Part shown: piece by piece, positions 10,883 through 20,755 of the stretch
Layout: every line of letters begins with the position of its first letter
How positions within the stretch are numbered: position 1 is the stretch's first letter
Assembly (NCBI GenBank): GCA_015680685.1
Contig: MNCI01009587.1
Span: 1 to 26,188 of the forward strand
Direction: 5' to 3'
Length of the DNA stretch: 26,188 bases
Source of the DNA: Gnetum montanum
Taxonomy: Eukaryota > Streptophyta > Gnetopsida > Gnetales > Gnetaceae
Notes under the pieces: model-generated
What the model saw: only the letters and a program-made list of their open reading frames with translations
What the model was told of the DNA's origin: nothing
Database searches by the model: none
Program-made: the position numbers and the translations under genes

Positions 10883-10890
10883 TATAAATA
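10883..10890 (+). promoter_or_regulatory. TATA box in element A 3' LTR
   Basis: TATAAATA lies in the LTR at the position that reads TGTAAATA in the 5' LTR. It would set transcription start at the U3/R border. The same box, on the minus strand, is kept in solo LTR C at about 2258-2267. Confidence 0.6.
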
Positions 10891-10989
10891 TAGCACTCAA
10901 GTGCATGGTTGGGGGATAGTTTTAGTCTTATATTTTTAGTTAGTCGTTCATAAATTGTTAATTTTTAGTTTTGTTATTCCCAATGCATG

Positions 10990-10994
10990 CCTAT
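10990..10994. repeat. Target-site duplication of element B, left copy (CCTAT)
   Basis: CCTAT here and TCCAC at 20751-20755 both derive from CCCAT, the bases present at the same place in A's uninterrupted 5' LTR (3174-3178). All differences are C/T transitions. Confidence 0.65.
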
Positions 10995-11655
10995 TGATGA
11001 ACACATTTTACCATCTACCACGATGTCGTGTACATGACGTTGGGGTCCAACTGCAATGTTGCATACACAACATCAGGGTATATAACCTGAGTCTGTAAAT
11101 AACGTGCTTGGGCTCTAGTTTTCAAATTAGTTTTTTGGTCAATTTCAGTCAAAGTAGCAAATCTCTTGCCATTTATTTTCCTCAAAGTTAGGATATTTTC
11201 TAAGTGCCCACAAAAGGAGTCTAAGTGTGTATGGTTCTTTGTTCAAGCACTGATGTACCTGAGCACAATAGTGCAATGGGAATAAAATAAACTCTTTTGA
11301 CAATCTTTGTAGCATTGAGAATAGATTAATATTTTATTTAATGCATTTTACCTTCTTGTTCTTTACTTTAATGCATTTGAATTAAGCAATTTATTTCCAA
11401 TAGTTAATGAACATAAACACAACCACTTCAAGCATTCATATCGTACTTGGTAACCTAGCAACACTTAACATTTGGTAGCCTAGCAGTGCTAAATGTGTTC
11501 AAGATGTGTCCAGGAAAGTGTGATGGCTATTGTATTAGGCTAGATAGGGAGTGACAAATTAGATTTTAATTTACTCTACTTTTCATTCTTGTTGTAGGAA
11601 ATTACATTTATAAAACATAAAATGATAAAAATCATATACCTCAATTACACTTAAA
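10995..11655 (+). repeat. Element B 5' LTR (3' end lost in gap)
   Basis: Starts TGATGA. Aligns with 19943-20572 up to the edge of the N run, so about 180 bases of LTR should lie in the gap. It is 31 bases longer than the matching part of the 3' LTR, because of an extra copy of a short imperfect repeat at about 11028-11085. The TATA position reads TGTAAATA at about 11094. Confidence 0.92.
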
Positions 11656-12014
11656 NNNNNNNNNNNNNNNNNNNNNNNNNNNNNNNNNNNNNNNNNNNNN
11701 NNNNNNNNNNNNNNNNNNNNNNNNNNNNNNNNNNNNNNNNNNNNNNNNNNNNNNNNNNNNNNNNNNNNNNNNNNNNNNNNNNNNNNNNNNNNNNNNNNNN
11801 NNNNNNNNNNNNNNNNNNNNNNNNNNNNNNNNNNNNNNNNNNNNNNNNNNNNNNNNNNNNNNNNNNNNNNNNNNNNNNNNNNNNNNNNNNNNNNNNNNNN
11901 NNNNNNNNNNNNNNNNNNNNNNNNNNNNNNNNNNNNNNNNNNNNNNNNNNNNNNNNNNNNNNNNNNNNNNNNNNNNNNNNNNNNNNNNNNNNNNNNNNNN
12001 NNNNNNNNNNNNNN
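11656..12014. other. Assembly gap (359 N)
   Basis: From the 3' LTR, the gap should hold the last ~180 bases of B's 5' LTR, the primer-binding site and the leader up to the start of gag. Any open frame drawn across it is meaningless. Confidence 0.99.
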
Positions 12015-14340
12015 TGATGCTAGGGATTATCATCCCATTGAAGCACAATGTTTACTAGATTGGTAGCTAGAAAAATGCTATGAGATTTTGAAGTGAAAAG
12101 GACTTAACAATCCTTCATTCCTGTTATACCAACAAGCTATTGGGGAACCCTTCTCTAGGGGTTTTCCATTCAATGAAACCCCTCTCTTTGACTTCAGTGA
12201 TGGAGGTCAAAATCAAGACTTTCACTCCACAGTTCATAATCTTGATTCTAGTACTAAGGGATCCAATGACAAAGAACAATCCAAAGGGAAAAGTCAAGAC
12301 AAGGATGCAAACAAGAAGCAAGATCGTGATTATGATCATGATTGTCAAAGAGATGATAGCAGGCACCGTGATGATGCTGGTTCTCCTTCCTCTTCACCTT
12401 TATCGTCTTCTTCTTCTTCTAGCTTTCACCATGATTGTAGAAGGCAAGATCATGATAGAGGTTATTGAAATGAATGAAACAACCAATGGGACCAAAATGA
12501 TCAAAGGAACCATTGAGAAAGGTAATATCAAGGGCATAGACATTCAAGAGAGGCACATTGCCATTAACAAAGGGGTAGTAGAGGGCATTGTAGGTACCAT
12601 GATCAAGGCCTTGATGAGCTTCTACTTGCTACCTAAAGTATGCTTAACATTGTAGAGGCAATAAGAATTCCAATAAGGCATGTGAAGGATAATCAAAACA
12701 AGCAGTTAGACATGAATAATATTCCTCAATTTGAAGGGGGATATAACTTTGATCCATAGAATCATCTTCAAGCTTTTTAAGATGCATGTACCTTGTAGAA
12801 CATAGAGAACGAGTGGTAGAAACTGAAGTTGTTTGCTAGGACACTCATCAAAGAAGTAGAAAACTAGTACTAGTCCTTAGAGCTGAAATTTATCAGGTGA
12901 TAGAGTACCATGCTTGAGTTATTCAATGATAAAAATCAAATGTACTTTAGAGTGTCCAACTTAAGGAAGCAAATTCAAGGATGGAAATAAGGGACACATG
13001 AACCCTTGAATCCTGACATTGGCCGATACTACGCCTTAATGCACAAATGTCCTAGCCATGGTTATTTTCAATTAGTTCAACTTCACCACATAGTAAACGG
13101 GCTTTCCTCAAAAACAAGGAGAACCCTTAGTGTCTATGCCCAAGGATAACTATTAGAACTAAGTGTCTATTAGATATAAAGATTACTAGAGTAGGTAGCT
13201 AAAGAGGAGGATGAACTAAGAAAAAGAGAAAGTGCAGAGGAATATAACCATGATCCTTCCATTCACAAGAGGGAGGTTTGATACTACAACAGTGAGGATA
13301 AGTCCGTATTTGATGAGGGGATGCATAAGAAAACCTTGTCACTTCAAAAATTCTAATTCTTATGGCCAAGGTTGATTAGTTATGGGACTCCATGGATAAT
13401 AGATTCTAAGCTATCCTCAAAACTGTTGAGGAGTCCAAAGAACAAGGTAGTTATTGTGAGTATAAGAGGTGCAAGGAAGCTGAATGTGCATATCACAAAG
13501 GTAAGGGCAAGATTGCTGCAATCGAAGAGGTTGTGGAAAGTGATTTAGATGATGATTATAGATGTGACATCTGTCAGTATGAACATCATAAGGGATGTTG
13601 CCCCATTGTGTCACATCTACAAGAGTCTGGGATGTATGTTTTACATCCATGACTTACACAAAGGCAAACATCCAGAAGGTTACCATATCCTCATGGTAAT
13701 CTTAGGCAGTTCCACCAGCAACAACCATATTATCTAAGTGGAGCTCCACTGCAACCACCATCATGGGTGCTCGCACTACCAAGGCAATAATACCCTTACC
13801 AACAACATGATCCATATGGTTACTATGTTCAGCAACCCATGTCTCCACATGACTCCTCCAATCATGTCTCTAATTTTCAGCCTCACTACCATCCTTTAGA
13901 TTGTTATTGTGCTCATTCACCACATGAAAGAAGAAATACCACCTCTTACCCTTATCCTCCTTCTATCCTTGCACATACTCCTCCTCCAATTGCATAGCTA
14001 CCACCTACTCCACCTATGCAGGGTGAACTGCTAGCCCAACCACAACAACGCAATGCGACAAGGGTTGTTAATCTGTAACTAAATCATCAATCGGAGGGGT
14101 CAAATGTCCAATCAAAGAAAAGACCTTACTTTCAACCCTATATTCCACCTAAGTTGTTACATATACCTATGGTTGACCACCCTACTCTTGCATCTTCCTT
14201 TGTATCTAATACCTTTGAATCCCCGTCAAACCAAACTCTACCTAGGTTCCATAATATAATGCTCATTCATACTATGTCTGATTGGATTCATGTAGGAAAT
14301 CTTCCCAGGAAGTTAGCTAATCTTGGAAGTCCTTTAATTT
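12015..14340 (+). pseudogene. Element B gag polyprotein (decayed)
   Basis: The true frame is frame 1, stop-free for about 120 codons to 12468. It reads PFSRGFPFNETPLFDFSDGG, then a hydrophilic Asp/Arg/His/Gln/Ser-rich region (about 12270-12470). The capsid-like gag domain follows from about 12710: IPQFEGGYNFDP, YFRVSNLRKQIQGW, YYALMHKCPSHGYFQLVQL and HIVNGLSSKTRRTLSVYAQG (about 12936-13146). Stops there stand at Gln and Trp positions. At about 13558-13610 there is a zinc-knuckle-like YRCDICQYEHHKGCC. A Pro/Gln/His-rich tail follows (13650-14150). The order matches element A's gag. The 171-codon open frame 12140-12655 is the +1 shadow of this gene. The N-terminus is lost in the gap. Confidence 0.85.
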
Positions 14341-14720
14341 ATTTGTAGATTAGTGGGAATGAACCATGCAAGGATTTTCTCAATTTAGGTGCTAATGTCA
14401 ATCTGATTTCTCATTAGATGTACACTACTTGGAACTTGCCTTCTCTTAAGAAGAGCAACATCAGACTAGAATTGGTAGACTAGTCCATCACTATTCCATT
14501 GGGGCTGGTAGAAGATATTGTGACCACTATTTGGGGATGGCCTTATCCTACCAACTTCTTAGTAATCAAAGTGAAGAACTGCAAAGGGGACTTCCCTATC
14601 ATCATGGGAAGGGCATGGCTGAGCATTGTTGATGCAAGAATGGGCATAAGAGATCTTTCCCTAGAGATATCTAAAAAAACACATTTAGAAAGATCGAGAA
14701 GAAGAGAGTTCCATACATCA
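14341..14720 (+). pseudogene. Element B aspartic protease (decayed)
   Basis: ISGNEPCKDFLNLGANVNLIS at about 14350-14410 matches the retropepsin active-site region, but the catalytic Asp of DLGA is now AAT (Asn) at 14382-14384. The second half of the fold is recognisable as FPIIMGRAWLSIVDARMGI at about 14595-14650, the family's ILGR motif. A retropepsin cleaves the gag-pol precursor. About 250 bases of weakly recognisable linker follow before RT. Confidence 0.8.
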
Positions 14721-14989
14721 CGTACAATGATACAAGGTGCAATTTTGTGTAGAAACTTTGGACCATAAAGCAAACATCTATCTCTACATACAAGCAGTGT
14801 GCACCAGAAACAAAAATTCAAAGACATCTGTATGTAGCAGCCACAAAATAGGAGGGCACCTAGTGGTTGACAACTAATTCCAAAAGCAGCACACTTTACA
14901 TAAAACTAACTAAGAGCCTACCATGTGCATATGTCATGAGCATGGATGAACTAGAGCAAGTTCATCACTAACTCTCCGATGATACAAAT

Positions 14990-15980
14990 GATGATACTCA
15001 CTGGGAAGAGTTGGAAATTCTTAAAAAATTTAAACAAAAGCCTCTCAAACTAAAAACATTACCAGCTGGAATAGAATATGTATTTTTGAAGAATAAGAAG
15101 CTGATTATAATCAATGAAAAACTTGCTCCAGAATAGAAAAAGATGTTAAAAGTAGTTGAAAGATAGTTAGCAACTTTTGCTTGGTCATATCTTAAACTCA
15201 CAGGGATTGATCCTAGGATATGTCAACATTGCATCTACATCGATCCAACCATGAAGCCAAAATGATAGCCATGAAGATGGTTGAACCCCAAACTAAAGCA
15301 GATCATTAAAAGGAAATTGAGCAACTCCTCAATGTAGGGTTTACTTATCCCATTGCAGATAGTGAGTAGGTTAGCCCACTTGTAATTTTGCCAAAGAAAG
15401 GTGGCATGTGTCAAGTTTACATCGATTTTTGATTGCTAAATATGGCAACATTCAAGAATCATTTTCTATTACCATTTTTTGATCAGGTGATCAACACAAT
15501 ATCTGGGCATTGCTACTATAGTTTCTTAGATGGTTATAGTGGTTATAACCAAATCCAAGTTGCACTAGAAGACCAGGCAAATACAACATTCATGAGTCCC
15601 TAAGGAACTTTTGCATATCACAAGATGTGGTTTGATCTATGTAATGCTCCTTCCACATTTCAATGCCAGGTCCTCAGCATTTTTCAACAACAAATTAGTA
15701 GTGGTATCGAAGTCTTCATAGATGACTTCTCCACCTATGTAGCTACATTTAAGTGAGCCCTAGACCACCTTGAGCAAGTGTTGAAATGGTGTGTTGAAAC
15801 CAACTTGCAACTCAATTGGCAGAAAAGTCACCTCACGGTCTAAGAGGGTGTTGTATTGGGGCATAGAATATTGCAAGTAAGAATTGAGGTGGACCTTAAA
15901 AAAATAAGGATCATCCAAGGAATAACCTATTAGCTAGAAATAGTTAAAGATGTTTGATCATTCCTTGGACATACTAGCTA
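14990..15980 (+). pseudogene. Element B reverse transcriptase (decayed)
   Basis: Upstream of the RT fold there is HWEELEILKKFKQKPLKLK and LAPE (about 15000-15140). The fold then runs: EIEQLLNVGFTYPIADSE, VSPLVILPKKGG (about 15330-15405), VYIDF with a stop where Arg is expected, HFLLPFFDQV, YYSFLDGYSGYNQIQVALED (about 15515-15575), GTFAYHKMWFDLCNAPSTFQ, and the catalytic box EVFIDDFSTY at about 15711-15740, with both Asp intact. VLGHRIL and SFLGHTSYY close the domain at about 15985. The frame shifts near 15300. Internal stops include one in place of the residue after SP at 15600 and several at Gln codons. Confidence 0.93.
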
Positions 15981-16079
15981 CTACTAATGATTCATAGAGA
16001 ATTTCTCTAAGATCACAAAATCATTGGTGGAGCTAACAAAGCAAGATGCTTCCTTTGTCTGGACTATGGAATGTAAAAA

Positions 16080-16520
16080 AGCATCCAAAAATTGAAAGAG
16101 AAACTTGTAGAAACTCTAATTCTACAAGCACCTAACTTGTCTAGACCATTTCATATCATGATAGATGCATCGAATTATGCTTTGGAAGTGGTGCTAACAT
16201 AGCTAGATGACATGAAATGTCTATACTACATACACTACACTAGTTGAAGTATTGTGGATGCATAATTGAACTACACCACTATAGAGAAAGAATTGATGGT
16301 AGTGGTGTTTTCTCTAGAAAAGTTTAGGCATTTTGTGCTTGGATACAAGGAGTTTATGCACGCATACCATAACACCATCTACTTCTTGATGAACAAGCCA
16401 ACAATGAGCCCCTGTGTCATATGGTGGTTGGTGATCTTATAGAAATTTGATCTTACAATGGTAGATTGAAAGAGAACTTAGAATGTGGTTGTTGATCACT
16501 TGTTTTAATTGTAATGGGAT
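16080..16520 (+). pseudogene. Element B RNase H (decayed)
   Basis: RPFHIMIDASNYALEVVLT at about 16143-16200 keeps the first acidic residue (GAT at 16164-16166). NYTTIEKELMVVVFSLEKFRHFVLGY at about 16270-16345 keeps the Glu. The third motif, TDH in the family, reads HNT at about 16360-16372, so that Asp is now Asn. The domain would degrade the RNA strand of the RNA/DNA hybrid. Several TAG codons interrupt it. Confidence 0.88.
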
Positions 16521-16689
16521 GACAAAGAGGAAGAAGATCCATTATTTGATATGTTTCTTGATGAACTCCTCTTTGTTGGGGCTATAACTAAACAAATGCC
16601 CAATGAGCCAAAATGGTATGATGGCATTTTCACCTATCTTCTCACTCAAGAGATGCCACAAAGGTTGGACCACTGGAAGAAATAGCAGT

Positions 16690-17893
16690 TTCTTCACTAG
16701 GTAAAGCACTTCATAGAGATCAATGGACACCTCTACATGGTGTGTGCCAATAGCTTGGTTTGTTGGTGTATCTCTAATGCCAATCAACTACATGTTCTCC
16801 AAGCTGCTCATGAAGGTCCTTGTGGAGGACACTATGCTAGGAGATGCATGGTCATTAAAATCCTAATGGAAAGGTACTATTGGCCAACACACTTTAGGGA
16901 TGCTCACCATTATGTCTGCTCTTGTGAACAATGCCAACAAGATGGTGGAATGATTGCTTGAACGGAGAGACCTCAATAATGGATTCAACCATTAGAATCC
17001 TTCAACATCTAGGGCCTTAATTTCATGGGTCACATCATGTCCATGTCAAATGAAAAGGCATACATCATAGTCATTGTTAACTATTGTGCAAAATGGGTAT
17101 AAGCAATAGTCGTCATCGACTATACATCCCCTACTACCGCTCAATTTGTACAACAAAATGTTGTAAACAAGTTTGGTGTGCCACATGTATTAATTTTTAA
17201 TAATGGAACTCACTTTACAGGCACGAATTTTCGGAAGCTCATGCAATTCTTAGGGGTTGAACATAAACTCATAACACCCTACCACCCCCAAGATAATGGT
17301 CAAGCTGAGGTTACCAATAGGGAAATCATAAGGATACTAACAAGAACTATTAGCAAATATAGGAAGGAGTAGAGCACAAAACTTAATGATGCCCTTTGGG
17401 CCTACCACTCAACATGGAAACTTCATATAGGCTATTCTTCCTATGAGCTTGTGTATGGAAAATTACCAACACTTCCTATTCAATCTAAGCTCCGTACATT
17501 TTTAACAACTTGTAATCTTGACCTTGACTTAAGTCTAGCCCAAAAAGAAAGACTAATGAATCTCAACTTGCTAGACGAAAATCAATTAGTAGCCTTATCA
17601 TCTAACGAGTTGCACAAGGCCTATAACAAAAAGCATCATGATCTAAAAATTAGAAAAGTTAAATTTCAACTAGGAGACAAGGTTCTCTACTAGAATCTCA
17701 CACATGTATCTCAACAAACTAAGTTCCAAACATTATGGGAAGGATGTTACATCATTTATAAAACATTTCCTTCTGGGCCCATGATGATCTATAAACCTAA
17801 GAGCCCAAACAAAAAATAGTTGGTCAACATCCAACAAATTAAACCTTTCCATGAGCATAAGCCAGCTAACATAATAACAACCTCATCAGATGG
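16690..17893 (+). pseudogene. Element B integrase (decayed)
   Basis: The HHCC zinc domain is at about 16795-16945: AAHEGPCGGHYARR, YYWPTHFRDAHHYV, CSCEQCQQ. In the DDE core the first Asp is AAT (Asn) in GLNFMGH, 17019-17021. VNYCAKWV follows. The second Asp is AAT in FNNGTHF, 17199-17201. The Glu (17307-17309) is intact in HPQDNGQAEVTN. The C-terminal part LNDALWAYHSTWKLHIGYSSYELVYGK (about 17383-17460) and KVKFQLGDKVLY (about 17655-17693) continues to a stop after KPFHEHKPANIITTSSDG at 17894. No chromodomain is visible. It would insert the cDNA and make the 5-bp duplications seen here. With two of three catalytic residues changed it is dead. Confidence 0.93.
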
Positions 17894-19935
17894 ATAACCA
17901 CACTCTATATTTCGGCTCTCCTCTTTTCAACTTAGTCATGGGAGAGATGGCCAACCATGTTAACCATACAAGTGGCTCCTCAATTTTTTCAACTTTTTTG
18001 TTTTACAATTTTTTATTTTACACGTTCTTTGTTTTACATTTTTTTTGTTTTCATGTTATTAATCTTTTCTAGTTTTTTTTACACCATCATTAGTACATTT
18101 GATGTTTCTTAAATATTTTACACTTTCTTTTATACTTTCTCTTATTTTATTTGGTGTGATCATCTAACTTTTTGTTGATAAGTGCTAGGTACAATGATAA
18201 TGCGTTACTTGATGGTGGTATGTACTATTTTTGGTATTTGATTGTTGGTGTCTAGTTTTTGGCTTTGAATTTCATTACAAATAATTAGGACATGGTTTCT
18301 TTTTCATGCAACAGGTAGTGAGTCCACAACATCTACCCATTCACAAAATCTGTGGTTTTCCTTATTTTAGAAATGTGCAGTCCCATTTTCATTAATAAAA
18401 ATTTTAATAAATTTGTGACTTTGGTAGTTTCCAAAAGTGGGAAGGATTCAAAGGTTTGAAGAGGATGTGGCTTCAAGGGGATTCGGTATTCTTTGTGCTT
18501 TTTTGTTTACCTGAGTGCATGTGTGTTTTCATGGACTTCTTACCATTCCATGTCATCCAATAAAAGAAAGTTGAATAAGTCCTGGCATGGTGTGGTTCTC
18601 ATTAGAAAAAAAAAGGAAAAAATGATGAGGCTTCAAAGCACATCCCTTGGACCAAGTAAATGCATATTTCTTTGCATGTTGTGGTTTCCATTTTAGAAAA
18701 AAAAACAATGGGAATACAAAGCACATCCCTTAGATAGAATAAATGGGCTACAAGCATTGGCTATGGGACTAGTTCCCTCTAACTAAGGCCCTTCCTCACT
18801 TCCTAATTCTTCTTTAATAAGGAATTTTGGTTATTTTGTGAAAGCACTCTTGTGTCTCAAGGGATGAATTGATCTTAGAGTGTCGATGCAAAGTCACTAA
18901 ACATGGTTGATTTTGGTCTAGACTAAGGATGGATCCTATCAAGTCATTTAACCATAAAATCCATAACAGACTTCATGTGATAGTAATTAGGAAATCCATT
19001 CCACACTCTCTCTCGTCCATCTATGCTTTCCATGTCTCACCTCACTACCAGTTTCATGTTTTAGTTCGATGTCTTGGTTTCATGTGTCAAATTTCTTAGT
19101 TAGTTTCTTTTGGGTTTTTGTACTTAACCTTCTGTAATCATTAATCATCTATAGAGCCCACGAACTTCTTGGTTTGAAGTTATGTAAGGGCATAAAATAC
19201 CTGTGCCTATTTTGGGAAGGACCGACTTGCATATCTTTTGGTTGAATTAGTTAAATTCTTTATCCTTAGATACTCTCACAATCAAATTCTTTTTATTTAC
19301 CCCATCAATGGCATCCAATTGTGCACATCTTCACAACATTTTTCAATGAACCTTCCTTTTTATTATTGTGAATTCTTATACCATCTTCAACTATTTCCTT
19401 GTGTTGAACTTTTTTTAATTTGTTGGATTGCTTATCTATTTTACCCTATTTGTTAGCCTTTTCGCTAACACTACTATAAGAATCAATCTACCACAATCAC
19501 AACTTAGCCTAGTGTAACCACTGATGAGATAAGGCATTTAACCACTATGTGTTATACAATGCATACTAATTCATGATTTTGTTGTGATTGCAATGGGAAG
19601 CATGAATTAGACACAGGACTATCTTCAGTAAGGAAGATGCAATAGTACCACACAATGAGGATCATTTGTAATCATTGGGTCTCTTCTCTCTCTCTCATTA
19701 TTCTATTGCTAAGAGGTGTTGGATGTCAATGTTATCCAAGGTGTTCACTTCTCTTATCATAAACACCCAATGTTGTAAAAATTGTAATTCTATACACTTG
19801 GGCACTCAAAGTCTATTTGTTTTATTTGAGTTAACTTGTATGTCAGTTAATAATCCCATACCTACCCAATATATTATTTTGTAAAGAACTTGTTCCTCCT
19901 CCTCTTCACTCAAGAACGAGTTTTCATTCAGTCGT
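17894..19935 (+). other. Element B long 3' non-coding region
   Basis: No domain is readable. TTAGTCATGGGAG at 17932-17944 is the counterpart of the motif at 6432 in element A, and a T-rich run at 17975-18075 matches A as well. A short tandem repeat lies at 18584-18750. The last 130 bases match A's pre-polypurine region. Small open frames (for example 19238-19456, 19675-19884) show no conservation that I can support. Long 3' regions with tandem repeats are common in Tat-like elements. Confidence 0.65.
18584..18750 (+). repeat. Two-copy tandem repeat, period about 89 bp
   Basis: TGTGGTT-TC-ATT-TAG followed by an A run and CAAAGCACATCCCTT occurs from 18591 and again from 18680. Confidence 0.7.
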
Positions 19936-19942
19936 GGGGGTA
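19936..19942 (+). promoter_or_regulatory. Polypurine tract of element B
   Basis: GGGGGTA lies directly before the 3' LTR, identical to element A's tract at 10751-10757. Confidence 0.8.
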
Positions 19943-20750
19943 TGATGAGCATGTTTTTGCTGTTTGTGGTGACTTCACATACACGATGTTGGGATATATA
20001 CCCTAAGTTTATAAATACCATGCTTGGGCTCCAATTTTTAAATTAGTTTTTTGGTCAATTTCAATCAGAGTAGCAAAGCTCTTACCATTTATTTTCCTCA
20101 AAGTTAGACTATTTTCTAAGTTCCCATAGAAGGAGTCTATGTGTGTATAGTTCTCTATTCGAGCATTGATGTACCTGAGCATAGTAATGTGATGGGAATA
20201 AAATGAACTCTTTTGACAATCCTTACAGCATTGAGAATAAATTAATATTTTCTTTAATGCATTTTACTTTCTTGCTCTTTACTTTAATGCATTTAAATTA
20301 AGCAATTTATTTCCAACAATTAATTAACACAAGCACAACCACTTCGAGCATTCATATAGTAGTTGGTAACCCAGCAATGCTTAATGTTTGGTAGCCCAAT
20401 AATGCTATATATGTTCAGGATGTGTCCAGGAAAGTGGGGCAATTACTTGTGTTAAGCTAGATAGGCAATGATGAATTAAATTTTAATTTACTCTACTCTT
20501 CATTCTTGTTGTAGGTGATTACATTTATAAAACACAAAATGATAAAAATCATATACCTCAATTACACTTAAACCATACACTTGAACTTCACAAGTGTAGT
20601 TGGGAAAACAATGAACGTTCTCAATGCTCATTTCACTTCCTAGAAGAGCAAGTGCATTAGATAACTATAGGTCCATGAAATTCGATCAGATCATGCATAA
20701 CGCTTTATTGATTCATATGGTTGGGCATAGGGGTACCTCACTGATCATCA
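19943..20750 (+). repeat. Element B 3' LTR (808 bp)
   Basis: Runs from TGATGAGCATG to CTGATCATCA, an inverted terminal pair. It gives the full LTR length that the gap hides in the 5' copy. Its last ~120 bases resemble the end of A's LTR (CATATGGTTGGGCATA, GGTACCTCACTG), showing the two families share an LTR ancestor. Confidence 0.95.
20010..20017 (+). promoter_or_regulatory. TATA box in element B 3' LTR
   Basis: TATAAATA about 70 bases into the LTR. The 5' LTR has TGTAAATA at this place. Confidence 0.55.
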
Positions 20751-20755
20751 TCCAC
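20751..20755. repeat. Target-site duplication of element B, right copy (TCCAC)
   Basis: Aligned with CCCAT of A's intact 5' LTR and CCTAT at the left end; the differences are transitions. Confidence 0.6.

Larger units (their letters stand above)
10758..10994 (+). repeat. Element A 3' LTR, left part (237 bp)
   Basis: Aligns without gaps with 2942-3178. Hand count gives about 45 differences in 237 positions, all but about 7 of them transitions. It carries two perfect copies of the palindrome TCAGATATCTGA (10788-10799 and 10849-10860). It ends at the 5-bp target of element B and continues at 20756. Confidence 0.92.
10995..20750 (+). mobile_element. Element B: Ty3/gypsy (Athila/Tat-like) LTR retrotransposon inserted in element A
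   Basis: About 9.76 kb. Order: 5' LTR from 10995 into the N gap, gag about 12015-14340, protease about 14345-14700, RT and RNase H about 14990-16500, integrase about 16700-17900, non-coding 3' region, polypurine tract 19936-19942, and 3' LTR 19943-20750. Integrase lies after RNase H, which is the Ty3/gypsy order. I see no chromodomain. Both LTRs share long identical blocks and differ at roughly 12% of the ~560 positions I compared. The insertion breaks A's 3' LTR at a position known exactly from A's 5' LTR. All coding parts carry stops and frameshifts. Confidence 0.95.

Noticed and set aside
11641-12048. 135-codon minus-strand open frame
   Set aside because: It consists almost entirely of the N gap.
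12124-12366. 80-codon minus-strand hydrophobic frame
   Set aside because: Antisense of the Asp/Gln-rich gag segment; the hydrophobicity is a by-product of that composition.
14543-14827. 94-codon minus-strand frame
   Set aside because: Antisense of element B protease and linker.
16542-16787. 81-codon minus-strand frame
   Set aside because: Antisense to the RNase H-integrase junction of element B.
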